Positions 24,406 to 34,214 of a stretch of 64,000 nt of DNA are shown here, one piece after another. Each line of letters begins with the position of its first letter. The first letter of the stretch is position 1. A model generated the notes under the pieces. It did no database searches. It was not told the origin of the DNA and saw only the letters and a list, made by a program, of their open reading frames with translations. Source of the DNA: GCA-002780795 sp964545385 (GTDB lineage Bacteria; Patescibacteriota; Microgenomatia; UBA1406; GWC2-37-13); the NCBI GenBank assembly GCA_964545385.1, contig CAZJFG010000003.1:1-64000 (forward strand). Reading direction: 5' to 3'. A program made the position numbers and the translations under genes.

Positions 24406-27400
24406 TTAATTGATAATAAGCCAGTTAAATTTGACATTACTGCTGCTTGTTTCATCTGTTACGACTTTGAAATATTTTTCTTTTTTCACGACCGAAAGTT
24501 TTATATCTGTTTGATCAACCGGAGTCAAGTAGATAAGTGAATTATCATAGATACGGTCGTTGTAAATTAATACTTCTTGTTCGTTTGCGGGTAGGATACC
24601 GACACCGGCACTGGCGGTTGCTGTTTCAATAGCCGGCGCGTAAATTCCGTTTTTGGCAAAGTTGGCGCTTGCAGCGATAATAGCAGCCGACGGCGTGGCC
24701 GGGTTAAACTGTTCAAGGGCAAGTTCTTTGAATTTGGCTGATCCTGAGGCATCAATGCTTGCGACTTCGTCGCCGACGGAATTTTCAATTTTCAATTTTG
24801 CATTTTTCAATGAATTTTCAGTTTCAGAATTTCCCAATTTCACTGAAATATCATCGTTTTCGTTGACAGCCGAAAGATTATTGGTTTTTACTCCACCTAG
24901 GGCGATTAACGATCCTTGAGTGGTGATTGTTCCGTCTTTGGCCATGACAACCGCGCTATCGAAAAAGTCGACTGTCGAAAGAGCAGAAAACTTGAGATTC
25001 CAGGAAAAAGAAAGGATTTTGTCGTTTTCTATCAAAATATTGCCGACAGCAAGCGAGTTGGCAACAGAAACATCGTAAAGGTTTGAACTGCTCGTGACAG
25101 TCAAACTGGCAAGTGTGGCTGAGTCGGTTGAGACCGCGACACTACTGAGATTGGTAGTCGTCGAAAGATCGGTGGTTGTCGTCAGGTCGGTAAGTGATTC
25201 GTCGCGGATTTCGGCAAGAAGCGCCTGGATTTCGTTGATACTCATTCCCTGATCTTCGAGGCTGGAAGCTAGAGTCTGGATGGTTGATGATTGACTGCTT
25301 ATATTGGAAGATAGAGAATCAATGGTGGAGGACTCGATTTCTTTAGCATAAAGTTTGCCGGAAATCGTTGCTTCATTGGCAGCAATTGTGCCTGAAAAAG
25401 TTGCATTGCCTGAGGAGTCAATGGAGGCTGCGGTTTTGCCGTCAAGACCATCAATAATCAATTTGGCCAATTTTCCCTTTTGACTGTCGTTTTTGATGTT
25501 TAAATTACCAAAAATTGACGTCTGTTGATTTTGTGTGTCAAACTCTACTGTTGTTTGATTATCTTTATCGACAATAGAAACCTTTGAGTTTTCAGTTGTA
25601 GTTTTGAGCTTTGAGTTTTGCGCTTTGAGTTGGATTTCTTCTGTCTCAACAATCGGTGAGGTAATTTTTTCTTCGACTTTGACGTATTTGGCGATCAGGA
25701 CGTTATTTACGATAGCGTTTGTAGTCTCAACCAGTCCGGACGTGATTTTTCCAACCATGATTTGAGCAAAACTATCAAGTTTTGTAATGGTATTTCCTGC
25801 ACTGTCCATTATATTGTAAGTTGCATTGCGAATATCGTCGATTGATGTCAAAAGGCCTTGACTCGTTTGATCTGCATTTGAAAGAACTACATAACCATAA
25901 GGGTCAAAATATGTGTTATCGCTTTCAGCAACGTAGTCCCATGAAGAGTTTATATAAGACATAATACGACCAACATAGATACCATTTGGCAATTTGTAAC
26001 AAATGTTTTCTTGATTGTAGTTTTCGATATCTTTCGGCCAGCTAATATTATCTATATTGTTGACAGAAGAACAAACAGTATCGTTCATTGTCAATTTTTG
26101 TTTGGCGATAGAAATATATTGTCCAGATTTAATCACACTTTTTCTTACACCAAAACCGGCGTAGTTTGAACCAGATACAATTTTATCACCCGGGTTGATT
26201 GGTCCGTTTTCTGATGTGACAAGTACAGGTGCCTGACCAATGATTGCAACATTAACATAGTTGTTGTCCAGATGGCGCATACCGTCCTGCCTGTCGTCAA
26301 AATTCCTGGTTCCGAAGGCCGAGATAACGCCAAGAGGACTTTCACCGGAAGAAGTGGTTTTTTTTACTCCATCACCATTGAGTGAGACAATTTGTCCTGT
26401 TATAAAATTTTCAGACTGGTTGTTTTTCAAAAAGTATTCGGAAAAGTCACCGGTAGCACTAGAGTTTATATAATAATTTGTTCCACCGGCCCGGTAATAT
26501 AGTCTACTGGTCGAACCAGATCTATAAAAACCAAACTCTCCATCGTTATTTCGAGTAGGAACAGTTGAAGAACTATAAGTTCTCATGACATAACTTCCAC
26601 CCGTACTTATAATTCCATTTACTTGAAGTTTTGCATTAGGAACAGCTACACCTATTCCGACATTACCCCAATCATTTAGCGTTAAAGTATCTGAACTTGC
26701 AGTACTCCAAATACGAAAACGGTTAAGATAAATATCTTGATACCAATCACTGCTAGTACTAGCACCATGCCACTCTATTTGTCCACCTTCATTTGTTGAA
26801 TCTGTTGCGGCCAAAATTAATACTCCACCAGAACCGTCAACTCCAGTTACAATAGATCCTCTTACATCTAACTTTTGGTTTGGCGTCGTCGTCCCAATCC
26901 CGACATTACCGCCATTATCTATTCGCATTGCAAATGCTGGAGTATTATCTGCTGTTGATGTAAAAAAATCTAGACCGGCTGACCCTCCACTATAAATATA
27001 TGGCTGAATACCTGCTATTAATGAATTAGTAGAGGTTCGGCCAAACGCAAGACCTTTTTGTCTACCTGACCCACCGTCAGCGTCAGTGAGAAGAAGGAGA
27101 TATTTGCCATCTTCAATTCCAACAGTATCTTCGTCAATTCCATAAATATGTAAAGGCCCTTTTGGACTATTTGTGCCGATACCAACATAACCATTGTTAT
27201 CTACTACCATTGTAGTCGGGTAATTGTAGGTACCGATAACACTTGCAGCAGCTCCTTTAAGGGCTACAATATCAGAATAAGCAGTCATAAGATCATTTTC
27301 TGTTCCGATTACAAGAGCAGAGTTTTCAGTGCTATCTCCCCAGAAAGCGTAAGTATTGGAATCATCGTAATAAGTTATATAACCGTGATCTGTTCCTAGA

Positions 27401-30400
27401 TTAACGCGCGACGGAAAAACTATTGAACTATAGCTTCCTGAAGTTGGGTGTTGAATTATAACATTTCCATCGGTTGCTGTTCTGACTCCATCTTCTGCAA
27501 TCTCTAATTTCCCTGTTGGTGCCATTGTTCCTATCCCTACATTTCCACCATTTGGGACTAACAAAGTGTTTCCGGTAGACCAATCGATATAAAATCTATT
27601 TGTTGGACCACTAGTATCTGTAATTTGATAACCAAAATAAGGATAAGAAGTACTACTGGCACTATACTGAACACCGGAATAAAAACCACGAGAGCCACCT
27701 GTTCCAGCCGTATAAGTGCGTACAAATGCATCTGTGGAATTTACCGTGATATCGAGTTTTGTACTTGGACTTGCAGTTCCAATCCCTACATTTCCAGTTC
27801 CATTCTTAATAAATACTTTATCTGTATCGCCATCAGCATCTCCATAATTAAAGTAAGCACCTCCCGTAACATATAGACCGTAATCAACATCTTGTGGTAA
27901 AAATAAACCATAAGAAGCAAATTCAGCCACATCGTCAATATCTTCGGCTCTAATGAGCAGTCGATTCTTGTTATTCGCTGTGTATATATATGCAGCATCA
28001 TCACCTGCTGATGACCCGGTAAAATAAATACCATAGTTATTAGCAATTTGAATATTTCCACCTGATATTGTTAACTTTTGAGTCGGTGCCGTTGTCCCAA
28101 TACCGATATTGCCGTTTTGCCTAATCCTAACAAGCTCATTTTGAGACTGATTAGCTGTTGAAAAGATTAAATCGTCGCTTGCTGGAGCTCGGCCAAAGAA
28201 CATATCAGAGGTTGAATGCCCTCGAAACCAAATACCAAGATAGTTTGTATTGCTGTTGGTGTAATTCATATAAATATTTGATTGTTTGAGTTCGCTGGCG
28301 GTTAAAGCTGTCGTATTCCCTACAATATCCAATTTTGCCTGTGGACTTGTTGTCCCAATGCCGACACTTCCTGAGTTAACCGCCAATAAGGCACCGGCAC
28401 TTACTTTTAAAGAAGCACCATTAAAAATAGCATTACCGGCTGCAGGATCAAGTCCGAAGTCTTCATTTGCAGCATCAGTGAAATAACCTATTTTTATTTT
28501 ATTGTCTTCTTCTCCTGTAATATCACCAGTCAAATTGAGATTTCCTGGTCCGGCAGCAGCCGAAGTGTTGCCAATTGCAAGCGATGCGCCAATAGTTGCA
28601 TAGGAATCGACGCTCAACTGACCAAGAACATCAAATACAGAACTAGCCGAAGTGTCAATGATTACATTTCCTTTATTGTAGGTTTTTAAGATCAGATCAT
28701 TGGACTCAAAATTTTCGCCGGCTTCGATTGTAAGCGGTCCGTAGCTTTTAATATTTGATGAAGTTTGGTTAGTAAAAATCAAATCATAAGCGATTGAAAC
28801 ATCACCTGAAGAGGTAAATTGATGTGGGAGAGCTGATGTGATCTGGTTTTCTGATACAGAGAAAAGAGATGAACCGTTGTCTTTAATATTCAAAAGGTTT
28901 GCGACATTGGCGGTTGGACCTATGTTTATCGAAAACAGATCAGCGGTTGAAGTTGTTCCCGAAGTCGGTTGCCAATCAAGCGAAAATCCGGAAAAAGAAG
29001 TTGAAGTTGAGGTGGAATAAAGATGAAGAAGTGAAGTAGGAGCAGTTGTCCCAATCCCCACATTACCTGATGAAGCTACAAAAAGTCCTGACGTTAAGGT
29101 TGATCCCCGCAGCCAAGCGGTTCCGGCAACATCGAGTTTTGCAAACGGTGAAGTAGTGCCAATTCCCACATATCCGTCTTGACCTTGGAGTATTAAATCT
29201 CCAAATTCAACTCCTGGCTGGAAAACTGTGATAATGCCATAATTATTAGTCGTATTGTAACCAAACCTGATTCCGTCTCCATAGTCGGTTCCCATAACGA
29301 CATGCTCCGAATCGTTAGTTATATTACTCCATTCCGGAAGGACGATATGTAGAGGGCCGACCGGTGCTGTTGTCCCGATTCCTACATTGCCTTTTAAGGC
29401 TGTTTTGGTAATGGAATCATTACCTAATACCACTGAATTTGAACCGATTCCGATAGCTGAAGCGCCAATGACAATTTCATTGGTATCTCCACTGGCTAAG
29501 GCTCTGGTGTCGTAGCCTAAATATACGGAATTATTACTGATCTCATTGTCTCCGCCTCCTGAAGTAAGTTGTCCGGCATACACTCCCATGGCTGAATTGT
29601 TGTTGCCGGTGGTGTTGTAGAAGAGAGCCTGAAATCCCATACCTGAATTGAGGTTGCCGGTGGTGTTGTAGAAGAGAGCCTGAAATCCCATGGCTGAATT
29701 ATAGTTGCCGGTGGTATTGGAAACGAGAGCCTGATTTCCCATGGCTGAATTGGAGTTACCGGTGGTATTGGAGATGAGAGCCTCTTCTCCCATGGCTGAA
29801 TTATAGTTGCCGGTGGTATTAGAAGTGAGAGCAGCATATCCCATGGCTGAATTGTTGTTGCCGGTGGTATTGGAGTAGAGAGCCCAAGCTCCTATGGCTG
29901 AATTGTAGTAGCCGGTGGTGTTGTAGAAGAGAGCCTGAAATCCCATGGCTGAATTATAGTTGCCGGTGGTATTAGAATAGAGAGCCTGGTATCCTAAAGA
30001 GGAATTGTATTTGCCTTCATCACCGGAAGTATTATAACTGGCTCTGCCTGAATCTATGCCGACAAAGGTATTGTAATAGTTTGAACCTCCGGAACGGGCG
30101 GCCAGTCCTAAAGTGCCATCGCTGTTGTTAATCGCCAAAACAGTATCGCTGGGAGTAATGACTTTAACCGTCACATCATCAATCGTTCCGGCCCAAGTGC
30201 TATCAGGAATAAATCTTAAAGAAGTGGTGTCCGCAGCAGTGATTACCCAGGTATGCTGGGTTAAAGTATCGATTGACTGACCTACCGGAGAGCCGTAAAT
30301 ATTACCGATATTCACTTGTAAAGTGCCAGCCGTGGTGGTGTTAATTGTGGCTTTAATTTGGTAGGTCGTTCCCGCTGTTGCCGCTAAAGTATGAACAAAG

Positions 30401-32643
30401 TTATTGGCTCCTGCCGTATGAGTTGCCACTCCCGAACCGATGGTCCAGTTAGTTCCCGACCAATTGCCGGAACTGCCTGAAAAGTCTCTGTCTCTAACAT
30501 CGGTTAAAAGCTCATTACCGACTACCGCTACTGAATTGGCTCCCTGTAAAGAAAGAAGGTAAGAAGGTGCTGTTGTCCCAATCCCCACATTTCCATTGGC
30601 AGCGTCAACATATATTATTGGATTTGTTGAAGGAGCCGTACCACCTATACCTACAAATGTCGAGTCGTCATAGATTTGAGAGTTTGTAAGAGTGGTACCA
30701 TTCAACCATTTGGATAAGTAATTTGCAGTACCGGTCCCACCGACACCGACAGAGGAAAAACTTTGCCACGAACCGTTTCCAGAAGCATCCGATGTAAGGA
30801 CATATCCGTTATTGGCACCCGTTACCATGGTAAATGCCGGTGTTGTCAAGCCAACACCTATATTTAGATTTGTAGATATATATCCGTTACCTACAACATG
30901 AAGTTTGTAGGATGGGGAAGTTGTCCCAATCCCTACGTTTCCGGTGAAAGCGGAAACGGCTTCTCCTGAAACACCATCGTAATTTAATATTTGAAAGGTT
31001 CTGTTTGCTTCATTGCCACAGGAACCTGAACATAATAAAATATTCCCCGGGTCGATGTAATCAGTCTGGTAAGAACTTATTCCCATACCTCCAGTCATAT
31101 AACTAAAAGAACCATAGTTTCCATAAGCATCAAATGATTCAATTACTCCTTTTGCCCCAATATCTCCTTCGACGCTTAATTTCGATGAAGGACTTGTTGT
31201 CCCGATTCCGACATTGCCCGCTACATAGATATTGGCAGTACCATCGTTTATTCCTGTTACTGCAAATTTAGCACTGGTTGTTGATTCACCACCAACTAAA
31301 AGATCAACGGTATTATTTTTTGGGAAAAGAGCACCAAAATCTTGATTCCAATATGTATAGGTACTGGTGATGACTGACGGATCTACCCATTCAGGATTTG
31401 CACCGGTTCCTTTTGTTGTAAGAACATAGCCTGAGGTGCTTGGCGAAAGATAGGTCATAGCCGCGCCAGAAGAGAAATAGGGGATTGACCCTTGGGTAGC
31501 ACTGCTTAAGTTGGCACCTGTGCCGCCGTAGGTTGTACCAATAACACTTCCCAGCCAGTTGCCGTTTGTAATTGATCCGGCACTTATTACAAGACCGTTG
31601 ATCGTGTTTACAGAAGTAGGGGCGGTTATTGTTCCTGTTGTTGTTAAAGTTCCACTAAAATATCCACTGCCGTTAACATTTAGTTTGTATGAGCCTGGAT
31701 TAATTGTTCCAATACCTACATTTCCTCCGTTTTCAATAAATAAACGACTGTAAGAATCGTTATTTCCGCCGGTTCTAAGGCTTATGTTTCCGCTTTCGGT
31801 CGCTTCAAGAGCAACGTCACCACTTGAGGCTGAGGTAATCGTAACGGCTTTAGCGCTTGATAGAGCGAAGTTAGCCGATTCATTAATTGTTCGGATACTT
31901 GGGCTGGCCGCGGCGATTAGCAAATTACCTTCGGCATTGATATAAGGGATATTAGATATATCTGTTCCAGGAGGTAAGCCTTGTAATGTTTCTGAGTTTA
32001 AAGCATAACCGACATTAGCAATAAGTTGACGGTCGGGCATCTCAGAATCGGTGCCAACTGTAACTCCAAGATAAACATATGGATTTTCAGAGAATATATC
32101 CGAAGAAATACCGCTCATACCGCAGTCGCTTCCAATAAGAACGTTAAAAATTCCATCCTGATCTGGAGTTACTCCGTTTACGCCCGTACATGATCCAGTA
32201 TAAAGAGCTGTTCCTCCTGAAGCTTGTTTATAAAGACTAAAAACCATATCGATTTTATCATAGATAGGATTGCCAACCGAGTCGGTGAGCCGGCCCTGAA
32301 AAGAGATAATTCTGCTTGTGCCTGAAGTTACGCCAGGAAAGGTAGGCACGGTTGAGTAAGCAGTTGATTTTCCGGTTTTACTAAAAAACCGGCTATATAT
32401 ACCGGCTCCAAGCGTAGCCATAAAAATAAGAAGAATGACTAAGCCAACATAATTTTTTGTAAAATCAAAGCGGGGAAGAGTAATTTTGGTTTTTGGGAAC
32501 TCGATAATGACATCTCTCTTTTTAGCCCATTTGGCAAATTTTTTGATTGATCTGAGTTTTTTATTGACTACAGCAACAGGCTCTCCACGATCACGTAGAA
32601 AATTTATATATTCCTGAATTTGGTCTGATTTAATTTTCATCAT
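24406..32643 (-). CDS. Giant surface fibre with recombinase-arm-like cytoplasmic N-terminus
   Basis: 2745 residues. Residues about 1-60 (IQEYINFLRDRG, then VNKKLRSIKKFAKWAKKRDVI) resemble the last helices of the SAM-like DNA-binding arm of XerC/D-type tyrosine recombinases. A single membrane helix (YVGLVILLIFMATLGAGIY, about 66-84) follows, then an exported part: a domain starting ISFQGRLTDSVGNPIYD, about fourteen GNVGIGTTxPxxKL repeats as in phage tail fibres, a YadA-head-like block of 17-residue NSAMGxxALxxNTTG repeats (about 880-1020), and a C-terminal stalk with coiled-coil stretches (SSTIDSLSSNISSQSSTIQ). No S74 chaperone or sortase motif seen. The start overlaps the 47-residue gene by four bases. 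Confidence 0.88.
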   Translation of the reverse strand: MMKIKSDQIQEYINFLRDRGEPVAVVNKKLRSIKKFAKWAKKRDVIIEFPKTKITLPRFDFTKNYVGLVILLIFMATLGAGIYSRFFSKTGKSTAYSTVPTFPGVTSGTSRIISFQGRLTDSVGNPIYDKIDMVFSLYKQASGGTALYTGSCTGVNGVTPDQDGIFNVLIGSDCGMSGISSDIFSENPYVYLGVTVGTDSEMPDRQLIANVGYALNSETLQGLPPGTDISNIPYINAEGNLLIAAASPSIRTINESANFALSSAKAVTITSASSGDVALEATESGNISLRTGGNNDSYSRLFIENGGNVGIGTINPGSYKLNVNGSGYFSGTLTTTGTITAPTSVNTINGLVISAGSITNGNWLGSVIGTTYGGTGANLSSATQGSIPYFSSGAAMTYLSPSTSGYVLTTKGTGANPEWVDPSVITSTYTYWNQDFGALFPKNNTVDLLVGGESTTSAKFAVTGINDGTANIYVAGNVGIGTTSPSSKLSVEGDIGAKGVIESFDAYGNYGSFSYMTGGMGISSYQTDYIDPGNILLCSGSCGNEANRTFQILNYDGVSGEAVSAFTGNVGIGTTSPSYKLHVVGNGYISTNLNIGVGLTTPAFTMVTGANNGYVLTSDASGNGSWQSFSSVGVGGTGTANYLSKWLNGTTLTNSQIYDDSTFVGIGGTAPSTNPIIYVDAANGNVGIGTTAPSYLLSLQGANSVAVVGNELLTDVRDRDFSGSSGNWSGTNWTIGSGVATHTAGANNFVHTLAATAGTTYQIKATINTTTAGTLQVNIGNIYGSPVGQSIDTLTQHTWVITAADTTSLRFIPDSTWAGTIDDVTVKVITPSDTVLAINNSDGTLGLAARSGGSNYYNTFVGIDSGRASYNTSGDEGKYNSSLGYQALYSNTTGNYNSAMGFQALFYNTTGYYNSAIGAWALYSNTTGNNNSAMGYAALTSNTTGNYNSAMGEEALISNTTGNSNSAMGNQALVSNTTGNYNSAMGFQALFYNTTGNLNSGMGFQALFYNTTGNNNSAMGVYAGQLTSGGGDNEISNNSVYLGYDTRALASGDTNEIVIGASAIGIGSNSVVLGNDSITKTALKGNVGIGTTAPVGPLHIVLPEWSNITNDSEHVVMGTDYGDGIRFGYNTTNNYGIITVFQPGVEFGDLILQGQDGYVGIGTTSPFAKLDVAGTAWLRGSTLTSGLFVASSGNVGIGTTAPTSLLHLYSTSTSTSFSGFSLDWQPTSGTTSTADLFSINIGPTANVANLLNIKDNGSSLFSVSENQITSALPHQFTSSGDVSIAYDLIFTNQTSSNIKSYGPLTIEAGENFESNDLILKTYNKGNVIIDTSASSVFDVLGQLSVDSYATIGASLAIGNTSAAAGPGNLNLTGDITGEEDNKIKIGYFTDAANEDFGLDPAAGNAIFNGASLKVSAGALLAVNSGSVGIGTTSPQAKLDIVGNTTALTASELKQSNIYMNYTNSNTNYLGIWFRGHSTSDMFFGRAPASDDLIFSTANQSQNELVRIRQNGNIGIGTTAPTQKLTISGGNIQIANNYGIYFTGSSAGDDAAYIYTANNKNRLLIRAEDIDDVAEFASYGLFLPQDVDYGLYVTGGAYFNYGDADGDTDKVFIKNGTGNVGIGTASPSTKLDITVNSTDAFVRTYTAGTGGSRGFYSGVQYSASSTSYPYFGYQITDTSGPTNRFYIDWSTGNTLLVPNGGNVGIGTMAPTGKLEIAEDGVRTATDGNVIIQHPTSGSYSSIVFPSRVNLGTDHGYITYYDDSNTYAFWGDSTENSALVIGTENDLMTAYSDIVALKGAAASVIGTYNYPTTMVVDNNGYVGIGTNSPKGPLHIYGIDEDTVGIEDGKYLLLLTDADGGSGRQKGLAFGRTSTNSLIAGIQPYIYSGGSAGLDFFTSTADNTPAFAMRIDNGGNVGIGTTTPNQKLDVRGSIVTGVDGSGGVLILAATDSTNEGGQIEWHGASTSSDWYQDIYLNRFRIWSTASSDTLTLNDWGNVGIGVAVPNAKLQVNGIISTGGSYVMRTYSSSTVPTRNNDGEFGFYRSGSTSRLYYRAGGTNYYINSSATGDFSEYFLKNNQSENFITGQIVSLNGDGVKKTTSSGESPLGVISAFGTRNFDDRQDGMRHLDNNYVNVAIIGQAPVLVTSENGPINPGDKIVSGSNYAGFGVRKSVIKSGQYISIAKQKLTMNDTVCSSVNNIDNISWPKDIENYNQENICYKLPNGIYVGRIMSYINSSWDYVAESDNTYFDPYGYVVLSNADQTSQGLLTSIDDIRNATYNIMDSAGNTITKLDSFAQIMVGKITSGLVETTNAIVNNVLIAKYVKVEEKITSPIVETEEIQLKAQNSKLKTTTENSKVSIVDKDNQTTVEFDTQNQQTSIFGNLNIKNDSQKGKLAKLIIDGLDGKTAASIDSSGNATFSGTIAANEATISGKLYAKEIESSTIDSLSSNISSQSSTIQTLASSLEDQGMSINEIQALLAEIRDESLTDLTTTTDLSTTTNLSSVAVSTDSATLASLTVTSSSNLYDVSVANSLAVGNILIENDKILSFSWNLKFSALSTVDFFDSAVVMAKDGTITTQGSLIALGGVKTNNLSAVNENDDISVKLGNSETENSLKNAKLKIENSVGDEVASIDASGSAKFKELALEQFNPATPSAAIIAASANFAKNGIYAPAIETATASAGVGILPANEQEVLIYNDRIYDNSLIYLTPVDQTDIKLSVVKKEKYFKVVTDETSSSNVKFNWLIIN
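29583..30005 (-). repeat. Tandem 51-bp repeats in the giant fibre gene
   Basis: Eight to nine units of 51 bases (17 codons), each with CCCATGGCTGAATT and GTTGCCGGTGGTATT on the plus strand. Spacing was measured between unit starts at 29687 and 29738. They encode NSAMGxQALxxNTTGNY units like the head of trimeric adhesin YadA. Confidence 0.8.
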
Positions 32644-32783
32644 ATAAATCCACCGCGGCGACCCAGTCTATTGGTACGGTAAGGATTACCTTCAATAGCA
32701 GGATCTGTAAGCTGTTTAAGGCCTTGAAAAGCCCTAATAAATTTAGAATATAAAAGAGAGACGATAAAAAATAATTTTTTCAT
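32640..32783 (-). CDS. Small 47-residue protein coupled to the giant fibre
   Basis: ATG at 32783-32781, TGA at 32642-32640. It starts with a short hydrophobic stretch (KKLFFIVSLLYSKFIRAF) and ends RTNRLGRRGGFI. Both junctions are four-base ATGA overlaps: its start overlaps the stop of the 159-residue gene upstream, and its stop overlaps the start of the giant fibre. Such tight coupling argues that it is really translated and functions with its neighbours. No family recognised. The single hydrophobic segment may make it membrane-associated. Confidence 0.65.
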   Translation of the reverse strand: MKKLFFIVSLLYSKFIRAFQGLKQLTDPAIEGNPYRTNRLGRRGGFI

Positions 32784-33259
32784 AATTTTTTAGAATTTAT
32801 AAAACTTATAAAATCGTTTACATTGTTATAGTCATCCAAAGATACTTTAGTTTTGTATTCGTCAATAAGCGTTTTAAAAGGATTTGCTTTCAATTCGCAA
32901 TTTGTGATGTGTAATTCTTTAATTGGGTTTGTTTTCATCCATCCTTGTGAGATACAAAATGAACAAAATTTTGTAAGAGTAGAGAGTCTTCTTTTTATTG
33001 TTTTTTCCGGTATTTTATTTGAAGCTAAATAAGCTTGATACTCTGTAATCGTTTTTCCAGTAATACTTTCAACAACATTTCTGGGTTCGATTTCAACTTT
33101 GAGTTTTGAACCTTGAGCTTTGAAATTGAGAATGTTCCAGCCTAAAAAATGTCGGAGATCCGAGAGATAGTTTTTGATTGTAGTTGGTGTTTTATTTCCC
33201 GCAATCAGGAAATTCTTAAATGAGGCTTCCAAATTATAAAAATTATACCCATTTTGCAT
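32780..33259 (-). CDS. Recombinase core-binding (SAM-like) domain protein without catalytic domain
   Basis: 159 residues. FKNFLIAGNKTPTTIKNYLSDLRHFLGW and ITEYQAYLASNKIPEKTIKRRLSTLTKFCSFCISQGWMKTNP match the N-terminal SAM-like arm domain of XerC/D-type tyrosine recombinases. The catalytic domain that should follow (Arg, HxxR, Tyr) is absent: the protein ends about 45 residues later. Residues about 61-70 (FKAQGSKLKV) are encoded by low-complexity repeat DNA. First gene of the run ending at 16513, with a near-leaderless promoter. Probably binds DNA, but cannot recombine it on its own. Confidence 0.8.
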   Translation of the reverse strand: MQNGYNFYNLEASFKNFLIAGNKTPTTIKNYLSDLRHFLGWNILNFKAQGSKLKVEIEPRNVVESITGKTITEYQAYLASNKIPEKTIKRRLSTLTKFCSFCISQGWMKTNPIKELHITNCELKANPFKTLIDEYKTKVSLDDYNNVNDFISFINSKKL

Positions 33260-33267
33260 ATAATTTC

Positions 33268-33297
33268 ATACTAAAACAATTATAATAACTTTGTCAA
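33268..33297 (-). promoter_or_regulatory. Promoter of the surface gene run
   Basis: On the minus strand TTGACA (33297-33292), an 18-base spacer and TAGTAT (33273-33268). The expected start lies one to three bases before the ATG at 33259, so the transcript would be leaderless or nearly so. Confidence 0.6.
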
Positions 33298-33755
33298 GAG
33301 ATATTTAGCTAGTATTTTGATACAGTTTCTGGTTGTATATGGAAAGTAAAGCTCATATCCTATATTTTAATTTAATTAAATTTATCACAATTACCGCATA
33401 AATAATTTAATGACGTTTCTATATCAATCAATAACATTAAGCCTATAAGAATTTTGTCAAATAGCATTTTGCTTAAGAATTAATATTTTTTTCAAATCGC
33501 ATTTTTTTTTATGAGAAAGAAGTCTTAGTATTTTTGTACTTAATTTTTCTTTAAATTTTTAGCTCTTCTTACTTGTAAATTTGATTAAATTGTTTTTAGA
33601 GCATTTAAGAATGAGAATATAGTGTCTTTAGCAATTAAAGTATATCGTTGCTATTTTTTGTTTCTCTTGTTTTAGATTATTAAAAACCCGTGTTTTGTTA
33701 TTTGGGGCATAGTTCTAAAATATTACGCTACCTATAGTATGAACTGAGTGGAAAC
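33298..33755. other. AT-rich intergenic region, no gene seen
   Basis: About 460 bases between divergent transcripts. It is very AT-rich with many T runs. I found no convincing reading frame, RNA motif or repeat with a partner elsewhere in the window. Its base composition differs from the coding neighbours. Confidence 0.5.
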
Positions 33756-33784
33756 TTGACAAGCGTGGCGAAATTTCTTATGAT
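33756..33784 (+). promoter_or_regulatory. Sigma70-type promoter
   Basis: TTGACA at 33756-33761 and TATGAT at 33779-33784 with a 17-base spacer, 16 bases before the ATG at 33801, giving a leader of about ten bases. Confidence 0.7.
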
Positions 33785-33800
33785 TATTCGTAATTGAAAA

Positions 33801-34214
33801 ATGAAAAAAAACTTGCTCTTTTTAACGATTTTCTTATTAATTTTGCTTTTTTTCGCCGGTTTTTTTTGGCTTTATGAAGCCAAGTTTCTTGTTGGTCGTG
33901 CATCAGTCTCCCAAGCCTCGTTTTCGGTTGACAACTCTTATCTTTTTTTAACTCCGCTTAGTGCCAAAGCCAATAACAGTGAAAAAATCCGCATTACTGT
34001 TTTTGTTTTAAATAATCAAGGCCTTGGAGTTTTGGGCAAAACAGTGACTTTGGGTCAGGATCCCAATCTTTCGATTGAAGGAGTAAAAGTCCAGACAGAT
34101 GACTATGGTAAGGCGGTATTTGATGTTTCGGCTGCCAAAGCAGGTGATTATTACCTTGAAGTGAAGGTAGACGGAAAGCCGTTACCTCAGAAAGCACACC
34201 TGTCTTTTAATTAA
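33801..34214 (+). CDS. Exported Ig-like (Big-type) domain protein
   Basis: 137 residues. An N-terminal membrane helix (NLLFLTIFLLILLFFAGFFW) is followed by one Ig-like domain of the bacterial invasin/Big_1 type (residues about 45-137): EKIRITVFVLNNQGLGVLGKTVTL, VQTDDYGKAVFDVSAAKAGDYYLEV. Big_1 domains normally use exactly this D-x-G-x-A pattern before the last strands. There is no Cys for lipidation, so it is probably helix-anchored. It has its own strong promoter and converges on the surface protein at 34215-35159 (adjacent stops). Confidence 0.8.
   Translation: MKKNLLFLTIFLLILLFFAGFFWLYEAKFLVGRASVSQASFSVDNSYLFLTPLSAKANNSEKIRITVFVLNNQGLGVLGKTVTLGQDPNLSIEGVKVQTDDYGKAVFDVSAAKAGDYYLEVKVDGKPLPQKAHLSFN

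Noticed and set aside
29583..30005. Regular repeats considered as a CRISPR array
   Set aside because: Units are contiguous 51-base tandem codons in an open frame with no unique spacers, and no cas genes are in the window.
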